NCBI GenBank assembly: GCA_023213315.1
Contig: JAKCPI010016644.1
Span: 24,783-88,782, forward strand
Reading direction: 5' to 3'
Origin: Euborellia annulipes
Taxonomy: Eukaryota; Arthropoda; Insecta; Dermaptera; Anisolabididae
DNA length: 64,000 nucleotides
Below, one piece after another: positions 10,218-20,797 of this stretch. How positions within the stretch are numbered: the stretch's first letter is position 1; each line of letters opens with the position of its first letter. The position numbers and the translations under genes are program-made. Below the pieces are notes generated by a model. It did not search any database, had not been told where the DNA came from, and was given only the letters and a program-made list of their open reading frames with translations.

Positions 10218-10728
10218 GTCGTTTTCGCGACATGGTCTGTCTGTGTGTCTGTGAACAAAATATCTCAAGAAAGAAAAGAGCTATGTGGCTGAAATTTTAT
10301 ATTCAAGTTAGCCACTCCCATGGGACGTGACACGAAGCTTTTGAACAAAACCGACCAAAGAATACTAGTACTTTACTGATCCACTTTTTCAGTTTTTTTC
10401 GATTTTTTCAAAATTCGCTCCAACGATTTTTTAAAAAATTCAAAAATCAATTATTTTTTACATGCTCTTTAAAATGTATATTCTCATTTTGCCATTGAAA
10501 TATTTTGAAGCACACTTTACTCTTGTACTTCATAGGAAAGATAAGAGAAATGGTTGTCATGGTAACAAAATTTATAAATATTTTCCCATGTTGCTTATAA
10601 ATTTTATCTCTTGAATTCCAATATATCTAAATATATGTCGACACAAAAAAATCTGGTATGACAAGCACAGAACACTTTCGAAGAGAAAGTTATGTGCTGT
10701 GCGACCAGTCACACCAGATTTTTTTTAT
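10218..10728 (+). mobile_element. M1 element, 5'-truncated
   Basis: Starts within M1 at GTTTTCGCGACATGGTCTG and runs to the terminal hairpin ending near 10725. It keeps the AGTACTTTACTGAT block and GTTGTCATGGTAAC at 10553-10566. It abuts the minus copy, forming an inverted pair. Confidence 0.75.
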
Positions 10729-11327
10729 CCTCATTCATTTAATTCTTTCTGATAACAATTAAACAATTGAAAATGACGCATTCACAAATAGTAAAAGGTA
10801 TTAAGTATTTTTTTTGTTATGCCTAATAGGTTGAACACATGATAAGGCCCATGGTGCTGGCCAGTGTTCATTTTATTACCACGCCAAAAAGTTCTTTATG
10901 CAAAGGATAAAAGAGCCTCGGGAATTAATGAATCGCTGCCTGCTTCATATGAATAAAAATATTATCTCTTACGTTTTATTACTTTTAACATAATACTACC
11001 TACCTACCTATTACACCTACCTTCTCTATGAATCATATCTTTAAGGTTAAATATATATAATTTATATATACATGATGATAAATTAAAATTTTGCAATTCA
11101 TGGACAGACACATTCGCTTCGCTAATTTTCATTCGGTTGGAGAGATAACTATTTACAAGCAACCTTCGAACTCTAAACCCATTAATTACTTTATGTCATT
11201 TTGGTAGATAGTAATTTCATGTATTAAGGAATATGGATAGAAAATTTGCTGACTGAATTTGGAAATTTTGTATTTTTATATAGCGGTTAGAAATGTGGAC
11301 ATTGTTAGTTGTATTGATAATATAAGG
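10729..11327. other. unassigned AT-rich stretch
   Basis: No gene or element recognised beyond short TACC repeats near 11000. Confidence 0.4.
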
Positions 11328-11460
11328 CAGCGTTTTATAAACTGGGAGGCGGGGACTAGTCTAAGGGGAGGCGCGAATATTAGCCACAGCGAGCAATTTT
11401 CCAAATGATTGCTAGCTTTATAAATAAGAAAAAATTAAAAAAAAATATTTTTATATAAAC
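11328..11460 (+). mobile_element. hAT MITE left half (family of 59832..60109)
   Basis: CAGCGTTTTATAAACTGGGA, GTCTAAGGGGAGGCGCGAAT and CAATTTTCCAAATGATTGCT match the left half of the element at 59832. The right half is missing. Confidence 0.65.
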
Positions 11461-11461
11461 T

Positions 11462-11530
11462 ATTTCAATGACAAAATGAGAATATACATTTTAAAGAGCA
11501 TCTAAAAAATAATTGATTTTTGATTAATGC
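11462..11530 (-). repeat. M1 fragment
   Basis: CAATGACAAAATGAGAATAT and AAAAAATAATTGATTTTTGA match the M1 interior on minus. Confidence 0.6.
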
Positions 11531-11683
11531 TTGAAATAAACTATGGTTATTCTTCAAAATTTGAATCTTATATTTGGATATTTTATACTCAATAGAGAAT
11601 CCTAAATAAATACAAAATTTTATAAGAATTGGAAAAAAAATTTTTTGAAAATGTAAAAAGTTAAGGGGGAATCGAAATTACAT
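11531..11683. repeat. fragment of dispersed repeat M2
   Basis: The block AATAAACTATGGTTATTCTT to CATAAGAATTGG-like sequence recurs at about 53384..53500. Class unknown. Confidence 0.45.
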
Positions 11684-11691
11684 GCAAATAC

Positions 11692-12043
11692 TAGGGCTGG
11701 ACGGTAAACCGGTTTACCGGTAAAAACCGGTAAAAATTTTTTACCGAAAACGCGGTAACGAACCTCTAATTCGATAAAAACCGGTTTTTTTTCGAAAGTC
11801 GGTAAAAACCTATTTTTTCGGGCGGTAAAAAATTTTGGTTCCGCGAGAAAAAAAAAATGTTTCGGCAAAAAATTGGCTCTCTAAAAAAAGGTAAAATATT
11901 TTTTCGGCCTGGGAAAAATTTTGGTTCCGCAAAAAAAAAAAATGTTCCGCGGGCGGTAAAAAATTTTTACCGACTTTCGAGAAAAACCGTTTTTTTTTTC
12001 ATTATCGAGGTCGGTAATGAAAATCCATTACCGTCCAGCCCTA
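11692..12043. mobile_element. hAT-like MITE made of GGTAAAAACCGG words
   Basis: Inverted termini TAGGGCTGGACGGTAA (11692) and its complement ending CAGCCCTA (12043). The flanking 8-mers are identical, GCAAATAC at 11684-11691 and 12044-12051, a clear hAT-type target duplication. The interior is almost entirely variants of GGTAAAAA, CCGG and TTTTTTCGG. The ORFs at 11620..11868 and 11857..12123 are shadows. Confidence 0.9.
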
Positions 12044-12186
12044 GCAAATACCCATATGAGGAGGTTGGCCCTGACGCGATATTTCGCAGAATAGTTGGAA
12101 GATTATGTTATGGATCAGAGTGAAGGTTAATAGAATTACCACCCTCCATCTGCCAAAACAAATATAGCGATAGAAGCAAAGAATCA

Positions 12187-12523
12187 AAATCGTTGGAGCG
12201 AATTTTGAGAAAATCGAAAAAAACTGAAAAAGTACATCAGTAAAAGTACTAGTACTCTTTGACCAATTTTGTTCAAAAGCTTCGTGTCACGTCCCAGGGG
12301 GGTGCCTAACTTAAATATAAAATTTAAACTTCCTAGCTCTTTTCGTTCTTGAGATATTTTGTTCACAGACACACACACAGACAGACAGACAGACCATGTC
12401 GCAAAAACCACTTTTTTGGATTCAGGGGACCTCAAAATCCATCAAAATCTCGACATCGAATTTTTAACATGAATCCAATACTTTCTCTCTATATATATTA
12501 ACATATATAGAGGAAAGAGAAAG
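12187..12523 (-). mobile_element. M1 element, partial
   Basis: Minus-strand M1 from the ATCGTTGGAGCGAATTTTGA block to the hairpin end at about 12523. The X-box half is missing. Confidence 0.75.
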
Positions 12524-12709
12524 TTAAAAAGTAATTTTTAAAATGTTTAATTCCGAAATAAAATTTGAACTAAAATGTGTATCGTATGTAGACTTAAATA
12601 TTTTTTTAATAGATAACGTTACTGTCCCTTATTTAATTAAAACTAGCATCAGGCCATTAATTGAATATAAGATATATAAACAATGAGTATATTCATAATA
12701 TATAATTAT

Positions 12710-13122
12710 TAGGAACCGACCGAATATTCGGTTTCGGTTACGGTTTCGGCCAGTTTCGTCCAAAAATCCTGGTTTCGGCCGTAGTTTCGGTTTCGGCCAA
12801 AAAGTAGCCGAACCTTTCGGCCGGCCGAAACCAGAAAACCAGAGTCTGAAAAAATGGGATGAGACTCGCATGCAACAAAAAAAAAAAAAAAAAAAAAAAA
12901 AAAGTCAAATAATTTGCACTTGAGGGAGAAAAAAAATTTGGTAAAATGATTTTCACCGAAGGGGAAAAAAAAATTCAAAAAAAAAAGATAAAATGAAAAA
13001 AATTTTTTATAGGAAATACAAGTTTCGGTTTCGGTTACGGTTTCGGCCGAAACTAAGGTTGAGGCCGAATATTCGGTTTCGGTTTCGGTTTCGGCTGAAA
13101 ATCTTGTTTCGGTCGGACCCTA
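12710..13122 (+). mobile_element. hAT-like MITE made of GGTTTCGG words (reference copy)
   Basis: Termini TAGGAACCGACCG (12710) and CGGTCGGACCCTA (ending 13122), imperfect inverted repeats. Perfect 8-bp flanks ATAATTAT at 12702-12709 and 13123-13130. The body iterates CGGTTTCGG/CCGAAACC words, with an AGTCTG..GATGAGACT hairpin core and a long A run. All ORFs here are shadows of the GGTTTCGG array. Confidence 0.9.
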
Positions 13123-13369
13123 ATAATTATATTAGAGTATTTATAATTAATTTTTATTTTAAAAGTTTTCTCTAGTTTGGTTAACTATGTTCGAAATCAC
13201 TAATCTTATAATAATTGACCGTACAAGAATATACATATACAAATTAATTATAAACAACTATATACTACGACTCATTTCAGTGTTTTTTTTTTTTTTTTTT
13301 GGTGCCTCAGATCATTTATTTCTAGACCCTACACTTATAAATTAAATATTTTGATAATCCGAGTTCAAT

Positions 13370-14846
13370 CAGTGACGGCGCTACGGGGGGCTAGGGGGGC
13401 ATGCGCCCCCCCGGCAAGGATCTTTGCCCCCGTGGATGCCCCCCCAATCAGCTCGAAAACCAAATAAAAAAATTTTTAAAATTATTCACTTTTCCTTAAA
13501 AAAAATGTAATTTAAGTTTTAAGCTTTTTATTTCAATTTAAAAAAGAAAGATTATTTTTTTAAATTCTTTATTTTAATAAATAAATACTCTCAAGTTTTT
13601 GTCAAGTAAATATCTTTCTTTTGTGCCATTATAATGTCATCGAAAAGATAAAAATATCCGATAACTTTACCAATCGGCCTTCGATGCCGAAAAAGACCTA
13701 AATTAAAAAAAAAAAACCTTTATTGAGCCCAAATCTAAAAAAAAAATTTGTGTGTAAATCCACGAGCTATGAATCAAGCTCAAGTGATTCAGGAAAAATT
13801 GATACTGATTTTGAGAAATTCTGTGCATAGCCAATATCTTTCAGAAAAATTTCTGGGCTTTCCTATTTCTCACGAGATAGTGAGGAAGCCTGCCAACCAA
13901 AACTGAAAATATTTCCCTGTACGTGCTGGTGGTGTGACCAGGGCCGCAGACAGGGGGGCTATATCCCCGGGGCCCGGGCCCATTGCGCTCCCACCTTAAA
14001 ATTCCAATTAAAAATAATTTTCATGGTTAAAATTTCAATTAAAAAAAACATTTTCTTGGAATTTTTTTCCTCAAGGGGCCCGGGCCCTTTTAGCTCAAAT
14101 CTTAAAATTTCAATTAAAAAAAAATCATTTTCTTGCAATTTTTTCCTCAGGGGCCCTGGCCTTTTAACCTCATCAAGTTTGATCTTTTTCACGACTCAGG
14201 ATAGCTAAAAACGCAGATTTTAGTGGCTTATTTTCAAAAAATTTTCCACACCCCCAGATTCCCCCAGATTTGGCCTCGATAAATTATTGTAATTTGTTTA
14301 GGAAATTTTGAAATAACTTTATTTAAATAAATATTGGAAGCTATGTGCTGTTGGAAACTAAATATACGTCTATGTCGACTAGAGTCCGACCGAAACAAGA
14401 TTTTCAGCCGAAACCGAATTTTGGCTTCAATTTTAGTTTCGACCGAAATCGAAACTTGTTTTAAACTTTTTCTTAAAATTTCCCATACAAAATTCATCTT
14501 TTTTTTAGTAAAATTTCCAATTTTTGCTCTTGCGAAAATCATTTGACCTTTTTTTTAAGTGCGAATTTCACTCGACGTTTTTTTTTTTAGTATACGAGCA
14601 TAATCTCTCTTTTTAAACTCAGGTTTCCGGACAGGACGAAATTTCGGATGAAATTTGGCCGAGACTGGCCGAATCCGAAACTTCTGTCGGTTCCTAAGGT
14701 CACACAAAAAATCTGGTACCACGAGTCACACCAGATTTTTTTGTTTCTCTGTTGATGTAGCCTATATATTTATTGACTGCCCCCCCCTATTGATAAGTTT
14801 GCCCCACCCCTGCCCCCTCACTGAGAATAAGCTAGCGCCGTCACTG
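13370..14846. mobile_element. hAT-like element with nested insertions
   Basis: Termini CAGTGACGGCGCTA (13370) and TAGCGCCGTCACTG (ending 14846) are perfect 14-bp inverted repeats. Flanks are identical, AGTTCAAT at 13362-13369 and 14847-14854. CAGTG starts and 8-bp duplications are typical of hAT. No transposase remains. Inside lie a SINE tail fragment (about 13665-13715), a CCCGGG-rich MITE-like block (about 13939-14290) and the hAT MITE at 14380..14696. Confidence 0.9.
14380..14696 (-). mobile_element. hAT-like MITE, family CCGAAACC, inserted in an M1 hairpin
   Basis: Starts TAGAGTCCGACCG and ends CGGTTCCTA. M1 hairpin sequence flanks it: TATGTCGAC to the left and ACACAAAAAATCTGGT to the right. 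The target duplication is decayed (ATGTCGAC versus AGGTCACA). Confidence 0.75.
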
Positions 14847-14950
14847 AGTTCAATTTTTCGATTTTTCAAATAATTCATGTAATTTTAAATTCCTGTACAC
14901 GTAAATTGGAAAATTTTAAGAACCGATTCGAGCGTAATCCATCACTTCTA

Positions 14951-15205
14951 TATGGACCCTGTTATGCAATGGTGTGTCAAAGACCAAAAAATTAAAAATT
15001 GAGTTAAGCACGGAATATTGTATCAAATGCGATAATTATTAGTATTTTTTATGAAATATGTCCTAAAAAAATTTATATTTAATGTTACTTGCACAATTGA
15101 CATGAAAAATTACATGTAATCCAATGTAAACAAAAAACTTTATTGTTGATTTTCTCAAAACTCGATATTTGGTCTTTGACACACCATTGCATAACAGGGT
15201 TCATA
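14951..15205. mobile_element. MITE family M3, uninterrupted copy
   Basis: About 33-bp inverted termini beginning TATGGACCCTGTTATGCAAT, with the complement ending CATAACAGGGTTCATA. TA is on both sides if the ends are taken as TATGGACC. It serves as the empty-site reference for 5834..6797. Confidence 0.8.
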
Positions 15206-15209
15206 TAGC

Positions 15210-16300
15210 CTTAGATGCCCAAAATCTCATTAGTAATACATAAATAGAATTAACGGTCAATTTAAAGAAAAGAAAATCGTTCCATCTCTCAATTAAAATC
15301 TCAGTTTATTAAGGAAGTCGAAATTTTACAAAAATATAACCTATTTGCATTTTTTGATTCAGTAATCCGAAGCTAATCCTCTTGAATTTTTTTATTTATT
15401 CTCAGCTGAGTTATTTTAGCTCACTTTTTCATTTTTTTTTTTTAATTATGTCAATTTTTCCTCTGATTTCTTAAATGTGATAAAATCCAGAGAAAAAGAA
15501 AATCTTTGAAAAATGCCAGAGCAAAGATAGAGGGAGATTAATCTTTCAGTCATGTAAAATACATTTGGGACGGATAATATATATAATATATTGTTTAGAA
15601 AAGATATTGAAGGATATTTATCTTCATTTTCGTTAGAGACTTGACATTTGATAAACCCGCCACGCCACCGACATCATTGAATGTTTGGTTGTCAAACTTT
15701 TTTGACACTGACTTTGTTTGAAAAAAAAAGATTAGATATATATAAAAACCTCACAGGCATATTATTTAGACGATCCATTATCCTTGAAAAAATAATACTA
15801 AATATTTAAATACAACAAAAACAACAACTCTTTAAACATAAAAATTTGGGAATAGAGAAAAGTTTTTCAATCCATCATTGAGCCTTCTTTCTTACATAAT
15901 TTTTTTACCTTAAACTTATGATTTTGGTTTTTAGGTAGATATTTATTAAAGAGTGAAAGAGAGAGAAGTAAGTAATCAAAAAGGGTGGTTGATGTTTCAT
16001 TTTCATTGAATATTTAATTTTAATTTTAGCGTCATCTTCCACCTCATAGATCATTTTAAGCACCTAAAAAAAAAAAAGAAATTAGTTATGTATTAACTTA
16101 TTCCCAAGGGATGAGGTTTCTTATTATTACTATGTTTGACTTTTTAAAGTAAGTAAGGATACGGTGTTTAAAATTAGACGAATATAATATATTTGGGATT
16201 CTTCCATTTACTCTTGAAGCTAAAAATATTAATTATTTCAAGATAAGGAATTTTACTGTTCGGTTGATGTTCAATGTGAAAATTATAACAAAATAAATCA
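15210..16300. other. unassigned AT-rich stretch
   Basis: No gene or element boundary recognised; several short A/T and GA runs. Confidence 0.4.
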
Positions 16301-16307
16301 ATATTTG

Positions 16308-16558
16308 CCCTCGGGGCATGGCGTAGAGGTTAGCGTGCTAACCTCATATACAAACGTCGCGGGTTCGGACCCCAGGCAGTCCGATGATTTTATTTAAGCC
16401 ATTTGGTATCAATTGGCTTAAATAAGAATGCCTGGACCCCCTAATTGTATCGTAATAAATAACGGATATCGTCTAAAGTCTTAAATGGCCTGAGTTGCCG
16501 AAAAGACTGTATGAATGGGTGTGTGAGTGTGAGTGTGAATGAGAAAAAAAAAAAAAAA
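16308..16558 (+). mobile_element. tRNA-derived SINE, family SINE-1, good copy
   Basis: A box TGGCGTAGAGGTTAGCG (near 16320) and B box GCGGGTTCGGACCCC (near 16360). After the head comes an inverted pair ATTTAAGCCATTTGG / CAATTGGCTTAAAT enclosed by GGCAGTCC..GGACC. The tail GGCCTGAGTTGCCGAAAAG precedes a TG-rich end and an A run. It has the order of a Pol III tRNA-SINE. Confidence 0.85.
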
Positions 16559-16589
16559 ATCAATATTTCATTTTTAGATTTTATTGGCG

Positions 16590-16680
16590 ACTGCATACCG
16601 GTTAAGACAGTTTCGGCTCATTGCCATCATCAGGCCTGAAAGAACCATTTTTACATTATTAACAAATTTTTCATTCTAGG
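16590..16680 (-). repeat. hammerhead-bearing repeat fragment
   Basis: Adjoins the SINE-1 tail. It carries the core described at 16606..16633. Boundaries are unclear. Confidence 0.5.
16606..16633 (-). ncRNA. hammerhead-like motif with minimal stem III
   Basis: On minus: CTGATGA, stem II TGGC/GCC around AATGA, GAAAC, T, GTC. This is the canonical CUGAUGA core. Stem III is AC/GT with a one-base loop, so cleavage in cis is unlikely and dimer action would be needed. Confidence 0.55.
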
Positions 16681-16878
16681 AAATAAAATTCATATTCAGA
16701 ACATACAAAATGTTATGAGTTTTGTAAAACAGACATTTAAAACTTTAACAAAACTTTTTTAAACAACATTTTTACTTTCAAATATCAAAAATCAAAATAT
16801 AAAAATTACACAAAGGAAACAAATTATTTTTAACATTTTTTACCTCAAATCCTTCATTTCCTTCAAAAATATTGTTAA

Positions 16879-17273
16879 GGTGCGCGTCTCGGGGTGCTAA
16901 TTTTGGGACTTTCCAGCGGCCACAATTTTGAAGCTATCGACCTCAAATTTTTTTTTAATTAAAGCTATTTAAAATATCTACAACTTATAGAAGCCCTTTT
17001 TTTGATTTTCGAAAAAATAAATTTTTTTTTAGATTAATCGCATTAAATAAATGATATTTAAAAAAAAGGAGCTCTATAAGTTGTAGATAATTAAATTAGT
17101 AATCATTGTGTTAAAAAATAATTAATTTTTTACCGTTAATTAATTAGCAGGAAAGTCTAGAATGAAATGGAAAAGATCCCTTGTATTCCTATGGAAAAAA
17201 CTAACGCCATCTCTTGCCGCCTAGAGGAACTCGGTAGTCAAAAGCTTTCTAACGACTTTTCGAGACGCGCACC
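16879..17273. mobile_element. MITE with TTAA target (piggyBac/Kolobok-like)
   Basis: Inverted termini GGTGCGCGTCTCG at 16879 and CGAGACGCGCACC ending 17273. TTAA flanks both sides (16875-16878 and 17274-17277). The 395-bp interior contains a further inverted pair around ATAAGTTGTAGAT (near 16985 and 17078). Non-coding. Confidence 0.88.
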
Positions 17274-17339
17274 TTAAAAAAAGTATTTTATTTAAATAAA
17301 AATTTGAAATTTTATATACCGGTACTCTTTGTGATAAGG

Positions 17340-17400
17340 CACACTGTAAAAAAAAAATTTTGTTGATACAATTATATAGGAAACAAATTACATAAACAAA
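17340..17400 (+). repeat. CACTGTAAAAAA-type terminus, solo
   Basis: CACACTGTAAAAAAAAAATT resembles the left end of 34690..35032. No partner end is seen. Confidence 0.35.
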
Positions 17401-17429
17401 AACATACTAAATTGAAGTCTTAGCAAACC

Positions 17430-17525
17430 CTCAGGAAGGTTCCCTAACCTAAATATAGAATTTCAACCTTCTAGCTCATCCTACTATTCATTATTCCGTG
17501 CCCTATATAAGTAAGAGAAAGTAAA
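17430..17525 (-). repeat. M1 5'-end fragment
   Basis: TAACCTAAATATAGAATTTC and the terminal AAGTAAGAGAAAGTAAAA match M1 on minus. Confidence 0.6.
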
Positions 17526-17529
17526 AATA

Positions 17530-18845
17530 ATTATCATTTTCTTTTGTTCATTTTTTTCTGGACCCTAATTTAGATATTAATTTATTCACAAAATCACGAC
17601 CTTGAATGAATTTATTAATGAATTAATATGCATATCTTAATTCAATTACTATAATTAATAGTAACAGTATTAAAAAACCTATTCTAAGAAATAATCAATT
17701 TCCAATCACCTTCTCTCGGTCTCTAAGTTTTTAATTAAATTTGCCATTGGATTTAATTTTATTATATTCCTATAATGAGAAAGAGAGAGAGATGAGAGAG
17801 AACGTAACGTTATCATTCGTCTCTCTCTCTCTCCCCAAATTTCTTGTTCTTGTTTGCTCTGACCTCGACTTGGATTAGTATTAGGTTGTTTTTGTTGAGT
17901 GCTCGGCGATATATATGACGCCCAGGCGCAAAGGACATAATAATTTAATGAACTAGCACAAGTAAAATCGAATAACTAATAAACCATTTAAATAAACATC
18001 CCCTCTCTCTTTCTTTAATTATATTCTGAGCATGCAGAAGAAATTTTATTTTCATCTAGTGGCTATTTAGAAACAAAAGTTTTTTTTTTCGTATCTTTGA
18101 CCTTAATTAGATTTTCATACCGTGCTGTCAATTAGCTAATAGATGACGTGTTAATTCGGGACCCGGGCGTTATCAAGGCACGTCTCTATTTTGATTCCAA
18201 AGCCTTCTAATCAACCCTGAGCCCCATTTCCATTCAACCTGTTCTGGTCATTTGATGCAGGCTAACTTTGTTTGCCTTGCCATTAATTGCATGACTCTCT
18301 CTCTCTCTCTCATTTTGTTTTTTTTTTTCTCTCTTTTTTTACAGAAACATTAAAAAGTTCAGAGAGAAGGAGAGGAGTAAAAAAAATAATCAAATGAAAT
18401 TTATCACAGTGAATTATATATTACTTTCTTCCATCTTCATATACTGAATGTAGAAAGAGAGAGGAACAAAAAAAGGAAATTCAACTCTAACATATTAATT
18501 TTCTCTAAAGAAAAAAAAAAAAAAAAAATTGATAACGAAGTTGCAAAACAGGACTTATTATACATGTCCCATCACATATCCATTAACAGTAGTTATGAAG
18601 CCTTGTTTCTTTTTTATTAGCTCCTCCGCCCGCCCTCAGCGGGCCCCGCGCTTAGGCCTTTGCGAGCCGCTTCTCGGTCCACCAGTAGTTGCCGCCATAA
18701 ATATTTCTTTTATTTGTGCGTCGCACTTGGCTATATACCCGTATAGATTTGAAAAATATCGGAGGGGGGGGCTGATCCTTTCTTCCCTTATCTACTACTC
18801 TCTGTTTATTTTAATTCTTATCTCTTATTGTATATATAAGTATTG
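17530..18845. other. unassigned stretch with a GC-rich patch
   Basis: CT and GA runs near 17810 and 18295-18312. A GC-rich patch at about 18615-18770 lies inside a 105-codon ORF (18529..18846 +) of unrecognised, low-complexity sequence. I do not call it a gene. Confidence 0.35.
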
Positions 18846-18849
18846 AAAA

Positions 18850-19018
18850 ATGGAGATCATCTAAATGGCCTCAGATATCGAATACCTTAAATAACTAGCA
18901 AAGCTGTGAGTGTTATTTAATGGCGAGGCCAAACTTCCCATTGCACCCGGGAATCGAACCCAGGATCTCCTTTCCGAGACATAGGCGTGCTATCCATTGC
19001 ACCAGGCCGTCGGACTTT
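18850..19018 (-). mobile_element. tRNA-derived SINE, family SINE-2
   Basis: On minus: A box TGGTGCAATGGATAGC, B box TGGGTTCGATTCCCGGG, then a body GGAAGTTTGGCCTCGCC. It matches the plus copy at 60772..60900 across head and body. Confidence 0.8.
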
Positions 19019-19239
19019 CGATCTAAATTTACCTTAAATAATTTTTTAAAAATAATTTAAGAATTTGTTTCACACACTATTATATCGCCTCCTGAGATTC
19101 ATAGTCGCCGTAAGTTTATAAAATTCAATTTTTAAGGTTAAGTCTACTAAACGTTAAAACGTCTTCTCTTGTAAATGGCAAAGTGTCGAAAATATATCTC
19201 CATTCTTTGTTATTGATTCTGGTCTATTTATTTTTTTCC

Positions 19240-19492
19240 GACTTTTTTTTTTTTAAACATTCACACTTTTCACATTCACACACACATTCACACAGTCTTT
19301 TCGGCAACTCAGGCCATTTAAGACTTTGACGATAACCGTTGTAATGAATATATCTATTGGGGGTTCAGGCATTTCTATTTAAGTCATCTGGTATCCAAAT
19401 GGCTTAAATAAAATGATGGGACTGCCTGGGGTCCGAACCCGCGACGTTTGGTTTAGGAGGTAGGCACGGTACCAACTACGCCAAACCCGGGG
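19240..19492 (-). mobile_element. tRNA-derived SINE, family SINE-1
   Basis: On minus: B box GCGGGTTCGGACCCC, the ATTTAAGCCATTTGG-type hairpin, the tail TGAGTTGCCGAAAAG and a TG-rich end. The A-box region (TTGGCGTAGTTGGTACCG) is intact. Confidence 0.85.
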
Positions 19493-20140
19493 ACAAGCCT
19501 GAACTTAATATGACAAAGAAAAGTGCCTTAATTCGCTCAGTTAATCGGCTTCTGATAAAAGATGTCAAAATCCTCTTTCTCGCTCCCTGGTTTCATTCTT
19601 TTTTATTCTGATAAAAATAATTAAGATAGTGGAATATTGACGACCCCTGAACCACTTAATTTTGTTGTTGATAATATTCTCGGGTTCTTAAGGGGGTGTT
19701 TGTTTATATTTGTATATAAAATATAGATTGATCAGAAAGATCAACAAGGTCCTTATTAAGTAGTAAATTGTAGAGGGTCGTATATAGTCTCTCTCTGGTT
19801 ATAAAGCTCTCTAGTGACACCCTGGTTAATGTATCTACAATGTGTGTACAATACAGAGTATACATTGGCGCAATGCGCCAGGAACGTGCGCTTCTCTCCC
19901 CCCACCACTGCCAGCACCCCCACAATTCTCCTTTCTCACCCCCATCACCTCATGGGACCTGAACAGGACTCAGGTTAACAGTCCATAAATATACAGGTGT
20001 GGAATTTGTGGATAATTACCAGATTTATTTTAAGTTGTACTTACTATTAATTCAAAAAAATAAAAATAAATAAATCCTTCACCATTTGCGTAATAAAATT
20101 ATCTGACTGAAAATGAGTGTTTCATTTCAACTTTTCTTTA
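19493..20140. other. unassigned stretch
   Basis: AT-rich with a small C-rich patch near 19900. No gene recognised; the 73-codon ORF at 19704..19925 has no recognisable motif. Confidence 0.35.
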
Positions 20141-20146
20141 AGTCTT

Positions 20147-20320
20147 TGACTTATGACTCAGAGGTAGAGAGCATTAGCTTCTGGTACGAGGGTTCGCATC
20201 CCGTCACAGGCGAAAATTGTATTACAATTGAATTGGATTCCAAACAATTGAAACAAGTAGGGATGGTAGACAAACAAATTAAACAATAAGAACTTTAACT
20301 TCCTTTTGGGTATATCATTT
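20147..20320 (+). mobile_element. tRNA-derived SINE, family SINE-3
   Basis: A-box-like GACTCAGAGGTAGAGAGC, B box GAGGGTTCGCATCCC, then a TTGAATTGGATTCCAAACAA body. A T run follows at 20337-20360. Confidence 0.7.
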
Positions 20321-20559
20321 TCTGTCTCTTTTAAGTTTTTTTTTTTTTTTTTTTTTTTTTTACCATAACACACACAATAAAGAAAAAATAATTGTATTAA
20401 TCAGTAGGAGGGAGGTTAACCCCACCCCCGGAATATAAAAAAATAATTAAATAAAAATATGCTAAGATTTTAAACGGTGTAAGATTTAATTATTAATAAG
20501 AGGGTAAAAAAGAGAAATGCAGCTAAGGTTATTTCTTTATTTGGTTAATTCACACAGCT

Positions 20560-20592
20560 GACGTTTCGGTTCCGTGTTTGAACCATCTTCAG
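20560..20592 (-). ncRNA. hammerhead ribozyme-like motif without stem III
   Basis: On minus: CTGAAGA, stem II GGTTC/GAACC, GAAAC, GTC. Stem I is CAGCT/AGCTG directly abutting the core. Identical to the plus copy at 20765..20797. Confidence 0.7.
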
Positions 20593-20764
20593 AGCTGGCG
20601 AAAAGTCATTATGAAAGTGTCATAGTGGATTTTATACATTGTTGAATAATCATTCATTTATGTACCTAGTCGTCTCACTGTGTATATATATATATATATT
20701 ATATAAAAATTTTTCAACAATGAAAAATCCACTATGACACTTTCATAATGACTTTTCGCCAGCT

Positions 20765-20797
20765 CTGAAGATGGTTCAAACACGGAACCGAAACGTC
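20765..20797 (+). ncRNA. hammerhead ribozyme-like motif without stem III (best copy)
   Basis: CTGAAGA (20765-20771), stem II GGTTC/GAACC with loop AAACACG, GAAAC (20790-20794), cleavage triplet GTC (20795-20797). Stem I is five perfect pairs, CAGCT (20760-20764) with AGCTG (20798-20802). Only the palindromic ACGT stands in for stem III, as in the dimer-cleaving variants of Penelope-like retroelements. Confidence 0.72.

Noticed and set aside
12710..13122. Telomere-like GGTTTCGG repeats
   Set aside because: The array is irregular, bounded by inverted ends with an 8-bp target duplication, and dispersed; it is a MITE.
18529..18846. 105-codon plus-strand ORF over a GC-rich patch
   Set aside because: No motif; ends in AT-rich low-complexity text typical of chance ORFs.
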